Part shown: positions 59,250 to 64,000 of the stretch, one piece after another
How the letters are laid out: every line of letters starts with the position of its first letter
How positions within the stretch are numbered: position 1 is the stretch's first letter
NCBI RefSeq assembly: GCF_030651995.1
Contig: NZ_JAUSBN010000049.1
Span: forward strand, 28,116 to 92,115
DNA: 64,000 nt
Direction: 5' to 3'
From: Reyranella sp.
GTDB taxonomy: Bacteria; Pseudomonadota; Alphaproteobacteria; Reyranellales; Reyranellaceae
Made by a program: the position numbers and the translations under genes
Notes under the pieces: model-generated
What the model was told of the DNA's origin: nothing
The model's input: only the letters and a program-made list of their open reading frames with translations
The model's database searches: none

Positions 59250-60193
59250 GACTCGAATCCCGCCTTGAGAGTTGCCGCGTCGAGGTTCCGCCCGATCAGG
59301 ACGAAGCGCGAATCACGCGTCTCCTGATCCTTCCAGGGCCGGCCGATGGTGGCATCCATCAGCATGTGCACGCCCTGGAAGACATAGCGGTTGGAGCTGC
59401 CCTTCAGGTCGAGAATGCCCTTGCAGCGCAGGATGTCGACGCCGCGGACCCGCAGCAGTTCGGAGATCCATGTCGTGAACCGGTCCGGATCGAGGGGGCG
59501 CGAGGCCCGCAGCGAGACGCTGGTGATCGCCTCGTCGTGCTCGTGCTCGTCCTCGCCGAGGAAGCCGGGCTCGATCTCGAGGATGCGGTTGAGGTCGAAG
59601 GCCCCGCGATCGAGCAGTTCCGTGACCGGCAGGGCGCAATGATCGGTCCGGTGCAGGCGGGCCATCGGATTGATCGCGCGGATGCGGGCCTCGACGCGCG
59701 CCGCCTCCTCGGCCGGGACGAGATCGATCTTGTTCAGCAGAACGATGTCGGCGAAGGCGACCTGCTCGGCGGCTTCATGACTATCTTCCAGTCGTTGCAG
59801 GAAGTTCTTCGCATCGACGACCGTGATGATGGAGTCGAGCCGGGTCCGGCTGCGCACGTCCTCGTCGACGAAGAAGGTCTGGGCGACGGGTGCCGGGTCG
59901 GCGAGGCCCGTGGTCTCGATCAGGATCGCATCGAAGCGGCCCTTGCGCTTCATCAGCCCTTCGATGATGCGGATCAGATCGCCGCGGACGGTGCAGCAGA
60001 TGCAGCCGTTGTTCATCTCGAACACTTCTTCCTCGGCATCGACGACGAGATCGTTGTCGATGCCCAGTTCGCCGAACTCGTTGACGATGACGGCGAACTT
60101 CCGGCCGTGCTGCTCGGTCAGCAGGCGATTGAGGAGGGTCGTCTTTCCGGCGCCGAGGTATCCGGTCAGCACTGTGACGGGAACCTGATCCAT
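59234..60193 (-). CDS. COG0523 G3E GTPase, CobW-like (319 aa)
   Basis: Walker A GYLGAGKT (11-18), metal motif C64-I-C66-C67, IETTGLADPAPV, LNKIDLV. A short acidic-His stretch EDEHEHDEA (about 224-232) precedes the CobW C domain (RGVDILRCKGILDL, HMLMDATIGRPW). First gene of the six-gene operon, 54 bp downstream of a Zur-box-like site. Third G3E GTPase of the island. Confidence 0.93.
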   Translation of the reverse strand: MDQVPVTVLTGYLGAGKTTLLNRLLTEQHGRKFAVIVNEFGELGIDNDLVVDAEEEVFEMNNGCICCTVRGDLIRIIEGLMKRKGRFDAILIETTGLADPAPVAQTFFVDEDVRSRTRLDSIITVVDAKNFLQRLEDSHEAAEQVAFADIVLLNKIDLVPAEEAARVEARIRAINPMARLHRTDHCALPVTELLDRGAFDLNRILEIEPGFLGEDEHEHDEAITSVSLRASRPLDPDRFTTWISELLRVRGVDILRCKGILDLKGSSNRYVFQGVHMLMDATIGRPWKDQETRDSRFVLIGRNLDAATLKAGFESCLAP

Positions 60194-60246
60194 GAATGCC
60201 TCTCGGGAATCCCCTGCGGACCAGGGGCGTCTGCGGTGGTCTCCTA

Positions 60247-60269
60247 TAATTGGTACAGTATAACATTTC
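60247..60269. promoter_or_regulatory. Zur-box-like operator upstream of the COG0523/zigA operon
   Basis: Read on the minus strand, GAAATGTTATA (60269-60259) matches all 11 bases of one Zur half-site; the second half (60257-60247) matches 7 of 11. AT-rich in a GC-rich genome and 54 bp before the first ATG. Confidence 0.75.
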
Positions 60270-60300
60270 TAATGGTCAAGCTGCGGAATCGCGCGCAAGC

Positions 60301-60327
60301 AAAAAGGGCGGGAGTTGCCTCCCGCCC
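60301..60327 (-). terminator. Rho-independent terminator after the His-rich gene
   Basis: Nine-bp perfect stem GGGCGGGAG (60306-60314) / CTCCCGCCC (60319-60327) with a 4-base loop, followed on the minus strand by TTTTT (60305-60301). Confidence 0.9.
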
Positions 60328-60342
60328 CTTCGTCCGTCCGCG

Positions 60343-60708
60343 CTACGCGGCCTTCTGAACGATCTCCACGGGACCGTGGTTGTCGCAGTGCGTGCCGTGG
60401 GGGTGATGCAGGTGCCCGTCGACCAGGTAGTCGACATGGTCGCCATGCGGCACCGCTTCGTGGCCGCAGCCCGGGCCATGCTTGTGGTTCTTGTCATGGC
60501 CGGCGCAGACATGGTCGGGCGTGCAGGCCCCCGGATTGTGGGCGCTCACCTCGATCGTATGCTCGTCGACGTGATCGCCGTGCGGGTGATGGAGGTGGCC
60601 GTCGTGCAGGTAGTCGAGGTGATCGCCGTGCTTGATCGCGGTATGGCCGCAGGCCGGGCCATGCGCGTGCGGATGGTCGGCATGGATCTTATGGTCGTGG
60701 CTGGACAT
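60343..60708 (-). CDS. His-rich metal-binding protein with internal duplication (121 aa)
   Basis: Thirty histidines in 121 residues. Two similar units, HGPACGHTAIKHGDHLDYL..DGHLHHPHGDH (about 17-46) and HGPGCGHEAVPHGDHVDYL..DGHLHHPHGTH (about 79-108), each with one Cys and many His, joined by a linker with two further Cys. No signal peptide. Start at 60708 has AAGGA at the right distance; 60717 is in frame but too close. Follows the ArsR gene by 24 bp. Likely zinc buffer or store. Confidence 0.85.
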   Translation of the reverse strand: MSSHDHKIHADHPHAHGPACGHTAIKHGDHLDYLHDGHLHHPHGDHVDEHTIEVSAHNPGACTPDHVCAGHDKNHKHGPGCGHEAVPHGDHVDYLVDGHLHHPHGTHCDNHGPVEIVQKAA

Positions 60709-60732
60709 GACATTCATCCTTTCGTGAAAAAC

Positions 60733-61032
60733 TCAGTGCCTCTCGGCAGCATGGGCGATGGCATTGCGGACGAGGGTGAGAACGTGATCGTCGGCGATCC
60801 GGTAGATGACCCTCTTGCCCTCCCGTTGGCGATCGATCAGCCGGGCGGCATGCAGGACCTGCAGGCGCGCCGAAACGGTGGTGATCTTCTCATCCTCGGC
60901 GGCGGCGATTTCCGAAACGCTGAGGTTGTTGTCGGCGAGCAGCATCAGGGTCCGCAGGCGTGCCACGTCCGACAGGGCGTCGAACATGCGGGCTGCTTCT
61001 TCCAGGTGCCGGCCGCCGGCCGCTTTGAGCAT
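60733..61032 (-). CDS. SmtB/ArsR-type metal sensor (99 aa)
   Basis: Winged HTH (ALSDVARLRTLMLLADNNLSVSEIA, SARLQVLHAARLIDRQREGKRVIY). The C-terminal helix has D-x-H-(10)-H-x2-E (DDHVLTLVRNAIAHAAE), the exact alpha-5 zinc site of SmtB/CzrA repressors, which release DNA on binding zinc. There is no N-terminal Cys site. First gene of an operon with the His-rich protein. Likely autoregulated. Confidence 0.9.
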   Translation of the reverse strand: MLKAAGGRHLEEAARMFDALSDVARLRTLMLLADNNLSVSEIAAAEDEKITTVSARLQVLHAARLIDRQREGKRVIYRIADDHVLTLVRNAIAHAAERH

Positions 61033-61047
61033 GGGGTCCCTTGCTGT

Positions 61048-61061
61048 TTATCCAATTATCC
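61048..61061. promoter_or_regulatory. Candidate ArsR operator/promoter
   Basis: TTATCC repeats at 61048-61053 and 61056-61061, spaced 8 bp, just upstream of the arsR start (16-29 bp). On the minus strand they read GGATAA, which may also provide a -10 element. Confidence 0.35.
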
Positions 61062-61108
61062 ATAGATCGTTGGAATGATGGAATCAACCCATGCGCTGGA
61101 GGATTTGC

Positions 61109-61134
61109 TCCCCGCCCTGAAGAGAGGGCGGGGA
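61109..61134. terminator. Stem-loop after ald
   Basis: Ten-bp perfect stem TCCCCGCCCT (61109-61118) / AGGGCGGGGA (61125-61134), 6-base loop, 8 bp after the ald stop on the minus strand. No T-run follows, so it is uncertain as an intrinsic terminator. Confidence 0.5.
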
Positions 61135-61141
61135 GGATTGG

Positions 61142-62257
61142 TCAGCCGGCGATCGCCTGCTCGGCGGGCGCGTAGGGAAGGCCGAGGCTCTCGGCCGCCG
61201 CCTTGTGCGTCAGCCGGCCGCGATGGACGTTGAGGCCGGCGGCGAGATGCGGGTTCCCGGCGATGGCGGCGAGGCCCTTGCCGGCGAGAGCGAGACCGAA
61301 AGGCAGGGTCGCGTTGTTCAGCGCCTCGCTGGACGTGAGCGGCACCGCGCCCGGCATGTTGGCCACGCAATAGTGGATGATGCCGTCGACCTCGTAGGTC
61401 GGCTCGGCATGTGTCGTGGCGTGCGAGGTCTCGAAGCAGCCGCCCTGGTCGATGGCGACGTCGACGATCACCGAGCCCGGCTTCATCGACTTCAGCATCG
61501 CCTTGGTCACCAGCTTGGGTGCTGTGGCGCCGGCCACCAGCACGGCACCGATCACGGCATCGGCCGAGAACACTTCCTGCTCGATGGCGTCGATCGTCGA
61601 GTAGCGCGTGCGGACCCGGCCCTGGAAAAGCTCGTCGAGTTCGCGCAACCGCGGCAGCGAGCGGTCGAGCACCGCGACCTCGGCGCCGAGACCCGCCGCC
61701 ATGCGCGCGGCGTGGGTGCCCACGACGCCGCCGCCCAGCACGACGACATGCGCGGGCTTGACGCCCGGCACGCCACCCAGCAGCAGGCCGCGCCCGCCGC
61801 GATGGCGCTGCAGGGCGCCGCCCGCCGCCTCGATGGAGAGACGCCCGGCGACCTCGCTCATGGGCGCGAGCAGCGGCAGGCCGCCGCGAGCATCGGTCAC
61901 GGTCTCGTAGGCGATGGCGGTACAGCCGGACTCGATCAGCCCCCTGGCCTGAGCCGGATCGGCGGCGAGATGGAGATAGGTGAACAGGATCTGGCCGGAG
62001 CGCAGTTGCACCCACTCCCCGGGCTGCGGCTCCTTCACCTTCACGATCATCTCGGCGGTCGAGAAGATCTCCGCGGCGGTGTCGGCGATGCGGGCGCCCG
62101 CCGTGCGGTAGACGTCATCGCTTGCTCCGATCCCGGTGCCGGCACCGGTCTCGACCACGACTTCGTGGCCGGCATGGACGTATTCGCGGACCGCGCCGGG
62201 CGTCAGCCCGACGCGATATTCATGGGTCTTGATTTCTCTCGGCACACCGACGCGCAT
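61142..62257 (-). CDS. ald: Alanine dehydrogenase (371 aa)
   Basis: NAD-dependent oxidative deamination of L-alanine to pyruvate and ammonia. [23 protein letters not shown] is the family start, with [14 protein letters not shown], the NAD fold [22 protein letters not shown], and the catalytic-region [18 protein letters not shown]. Full length. Divergent from a Lrp/AsnC regulator, the usual activator of ald. Confidence 0.97.
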   Translation of the reverse strand: MRVGVPREIKTHEYRVGLTPGAVREYVHAGHEVVVETGAGTGIGASDDVYRTAGARIADTAAEIFSTAEMIVKVKEPQPGEWVQLRSGQILFTYLHLAADPAQARGLIESGCTAIAYETVTDARGGLPLLAPMSEVAGRLSIEAAGGALQRHRGGRGLLLGGVPGVKPAHVVVLGGGVVGTHAARMAAGLGAEVAVLDRSLPRLRELDELFQGRVRTRYSTIDAIEQEVFSADAVIGAVLVAGATAPKLVTKAMLKSMKPGSVIVDVAIDQGGCFETSHATTHAEPTYEVDGIIHYCVANMPGAVPLTSSEALNNATLPFGLALAGKGLAAIAGNPHLAAGLNVHRGRLTHKAAAESLGLPYAPAEQAIAG

Positions 62258-62298
62258 AGGGCCAAACTCCAGCTAGGTTCGGGTGTCATCAAACCAAG

Positions 62299-62324
62299 GA
62301 ATGCAGGTTTGTTTCCCGGCATTC
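62299..62324. promoter_or_regulatory. Inverted repeat in the ald/lrp gap
   Basis: GAATGC (62299-62304) and GCATTC (62319-62324) with a 14-bp spacer, 42-67 bp upstream of the ald ATG and 69-94 bp upstream of the lrp ATG. A candidate Lrp/AsnC site by position only. Confidence 0.35.
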
Positions 62325-62392
62325 TGAAGACGAATTGTGGCCCTCCTGCCGAAATTCTACGTTGGACGGCCAAAACACGCAGGATTCCGAAC

Positions 62393-62902
62393 ATGCATCT
62401 CGACAAGATCGACGCCACCATCCTGTCGGAGCTGACGGAGAATGCCCGGGTGAGCCAGGTCGATCTCGCCGCGCGGGTCGGCCTGTCGAGCACCGCGGTG
62501 GCGCGGCGGCAGCGTGCGCTGGAGGAGGAGGGCCTGATCCGCGGCTACCAGGCCGTGCTGGATCTTGGCCGCTTCGGGCTGGCCACGACGGTCGTGGTGC
62601 GGATCACGCTGGACAGCCAGAGCGACGAGGCGCTGACCGCATTCGAGCGGGGAGTCCTCGACTGTCCCTCGGTGGTGCGCTGCTTCCTGATGTCCGGCAG
62701 CGACGACTATGTCGTGATCGTGCTGGCGCGCGACATCGAGGATTTCGAGCGCATCCACCGCACCGAACTCTCGCGCCTGCCGCGGGTCGCCCGGCTCGAA
62801 TCGAGCTTCGCGCTGCGCGAGGTCGTGAACCGCGCGGTGCCGCCCTCGGTGTTCGGCAAGACCGCGCGAAGTGCTCAGCGCAGGCGTCGCGCCGAGGCAT
62901 AG
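62393..62902 (+). CDS. Lrp/AsnC-family regulator, probably of ald (169 aa)
   Basis: AsnC-type HTH with LDKIDATILSELTENARVSQVDLAARVGLSSTAVARRQRAL (3-43) and a RAM domain (about 70-150, CPSVVRCFLMSGSDDYVVIVL). Basic tail QRRRRAEA. Divergent from ald. Its 3' end overlaps the convergent exporter gene by 28 bp. Confidence 0.93.
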   Translation: MHLDKIDATILSELTENARVSQVDLAARVGLSSTAVARRQRALEEEGLIRGYQAVLDLGRFGLATTVVVRITLDSQSDEALTAFERGVLDCPSVVRCFLMSGSDDYVVIVLARDIEDFERIHRTELSRLPRVARLESSFALREVVNRAVPPSVFGKTARSAQRRRRAEA

Positions 62903-63738
62903 ACGCCGAGCGCGACGCCGCCCAGCACGACCGCCACGGCCACGAGGCGCTCCGCCGACAGCGGCTCGCCGGTCAGGTAGGCCGAGATGGCGAGCGCGGC
63001 GCAGGGCACCAGCAGGCTGACGGGACCGACCTTCGCGGCGGGATAGGTACGCAGCAGCGTGCCCCAGATCAGGTAGCCCAGCCACATCACGGGAACGACG
63101 GTGTAGAAGAGGACGAACCAGCCAAGCCAGGTCGGCGCCAGGATCGGCGCGGCCAGCGCCGCCGGCCCGTCGAGCACGAGGGAGGCGAGGGCAAGCGGGA
63201 TCGGCGGCAGGACGCTCGCCCAGACGGTGACGGCGAACATCGAGACCCCGCGGGCCGAGCGGAAGACGAGATTGCCCAGCGCCCAGGTGAAGGCCGACAT
63301 CAGCGCCAGGCCGATCGCCAGCAGCGGCGTGTCGTCGGAGATCGAGCGTGCCAGCAGCACGACGCCGGCGACCGCGACGGCGAGGCCGAGCCACTGTCCG
63401 CGCGTCGCGTGCTCGCGCAGCAGCAGGGCGGCCAGCACGACGGTGAGCGGCCCCTGGAGCTGCACCAGCACGGAGGTGAGGCCGGGCGGCAGGCCGGCTC
63501 CCATGGCGAAGAACAGGAAGATGAACTGGCCGCCGAACATCAGCCCGCCGATGCCCGCCAGGACGGACCAGGAAACCGCGGGCTTGGGGATGAAGAAGGC
63601 CGGCAGGGCGCCCAGCAGGAAGCGCCAGGTCGCGAAGGCGAAGGGCGTGAACTCGTCGAGGCCGTAGCGGATGACCGTGAAGTTCAGCCCCCACATCGCC
63701 ACGATGAGGAGGGCTGCCGCGAGATGCAGCGGGCTCAA
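62875..63738 (-). CDS. EamA-family transporter (287 aa)
   Basis: Ten-helix DMT exporter with two EamA repeats (GLPPGLTSVLVQLQGPLTVVLAALLLREHAT and KVGPVSLLVPCAALAISAYLTGE). Starts at TTG (63738), 4 bp after the leuD stop; an upstream extension would be Arg-rich and inside leuD. No clear ribosome site, so expression may depend on leuD read-through. Likely amino-acid or metabolite exporter. Confidence 0.85.
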   Translation of the reverse strand: MSPLHLAAALLIVAMWGLNFTVIRYGLDEFTPFAFATWRFLLGALPAFFIPKPAVSWSVLAGIGGLMFGGQFIFLFFAMGAGLPPGLTSVLVQLQGPLTVVLAALLLREHATRGQWLGLAVAVAGVVLLARSISDDTPLLAIGLALMSAFTWALGNLVFRSARGVSMFAVTVWASVLPPIPLALASLVLDGPAALAAPILAPTWLGWFVLFYTVVPVMWLGYLIWGTLLRTYPAAKVGPVSLLVPCAALAISAYLTGEPLSAERLVAVAVVLGGVALGVYASARRLR

Positions 63739-63742
63739 GTGC

Positions 63743-64000
63743 CTACAGCCAGACCCACGGACGCGAACTCCTGTCGGACGTCTGCCAGGCCTCGATCTCG
63801 TCGCGGCGAGACATCGTGAGCGCAATGTCGTCGAGGCCGTTCAGCATCGCATGCTGGCGGCGCGCGTCGACCTGAAAGGGAATGGTGCGGCCGGTCGGCG
63901 AGATCACCTGGCAGTTCTCGAGGTCGACGGTGATGCGGGCATTGCCGGGCGAGGCCTTCATCTCGTCGGCGAGCTGCTCGATCTCGTGGATCGGCAGCGC
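63743..64000 (-). CDS. leuD: 3-isopropylmalate dehydratase small subunit, C-terminal part
   Basis: The gene enters from the right edge; 85 C-terminal residues are in the window, ending PWVWL. IHEIEQLADEM, the strand ITVDLENCQVISPTG, FQVDARRQHAMLNGLDDIALT and SRRDEIEAW are LeuD signatures. With LeuC it isomerises 2-isopropylmalate in leucine synthesis. Confidence 0.93.
   Translation of the reverse strand, partial: ALPIHEIEQLADEMKASPGNARITVDLENCQVISPTGRTIPFQVDARRQHAMLNGLDDIALTMSRRDEIEAWQTSDRSSRPWVWL

Overview
The window is a high-GC (roughly two-thirds G+C) stretch of what looks like an alphaproteobacterial chromosome. The best markers are the leftward block mutM / enoyl-CoA hydratase / rpsT / rhodanese / dnaA / dnaN / recF / gyrB (26-36 kb), hslV-hslU, a short KamA/EpmB-like enzyme, a DUF1127 protein and many TRAP, MFS and acyl-CoA type accessory genes. 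A soil or freshwater, Reyranella-like Rhodospirillales/Hyphomicrobiales member is a guess from gene content, not a determination. No tRNA, rRNA, CRISPR array, phage or transposase gene was seen.

Layout. 0-5 kb: a YgjP-type metallopeptidase (cut by the window edge) divergent from a carboxymuconolactone-decarboxylase-fold protein and a class V PLP enzyme, a DadA-like oxidase, and the HslVU protease. 5-10 kb: two unrecognised leftward genes encoding 332 and 1341 residues. 10-21 kb: MFS transporter with a coupled 49-residue membrane protein, a secreted alpha/beta hydrolase, a nitronate monooxygenase-like flavoprotein, a DctPQM TRAP transporter, a SulP permease, an epimerase-like protein and an MmyB-type XRE regulator. 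21-24.5 kb: a tightly packed tetR / DUF1330 / peroxiredoxin-like / GrdB-like operon. The last two genes each contain one in-frame TGA exactly at a U-x-x-C redox motif, followed at the right distance by a bacterial SECIS-like hairpin. I annotate both as full-length selenoproteins, not as four broken ORFs.

25-36 kb: the replication block, with clear terminators after dnaA and rpsT. 36-52 kb: YggS, a TPR protein, Smr and Ada-type repair proteins, a LysR regulator, a KamA-like enzyme, a Baeyer-Villiger-type monooxygenase with a coupled small protein, an EmrAB-like efflux pair, an acyl-CoA ligase, an M20 peptidase and a quinone-oxidoreductase-like protein. Two different palindromic intergenic repeats occur here.

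52.6-61 kb: a zinc-homeostasis island. It holds a Zur-like Fur protein overlapping a His-tract COG0523 GTPase, a HisI paralogue that has lost one zinc-ligand cysteine, and a six-gene leftward operon (two more COG0523 GTPases, DUF1826, a small protein, an Fe-type alcohol dehydrogenase, a NicO-family permease). Zur-box-like sequences lie in the zur-hisI gap and upstream of the six-gene operon. Beside it are a His-rich protein (30 His in 121 residues) and an SmtB-type ArsR regulator with an intact alpha-5 zinc site. The logic is zinc starvation (replace or re-metallate zinc enzymes) next to zinc excess or buffering. 61-64 kb: alanine dehydrogenase, its likely Lrp regulator, an EamA exporter and the 3' end of leuD.
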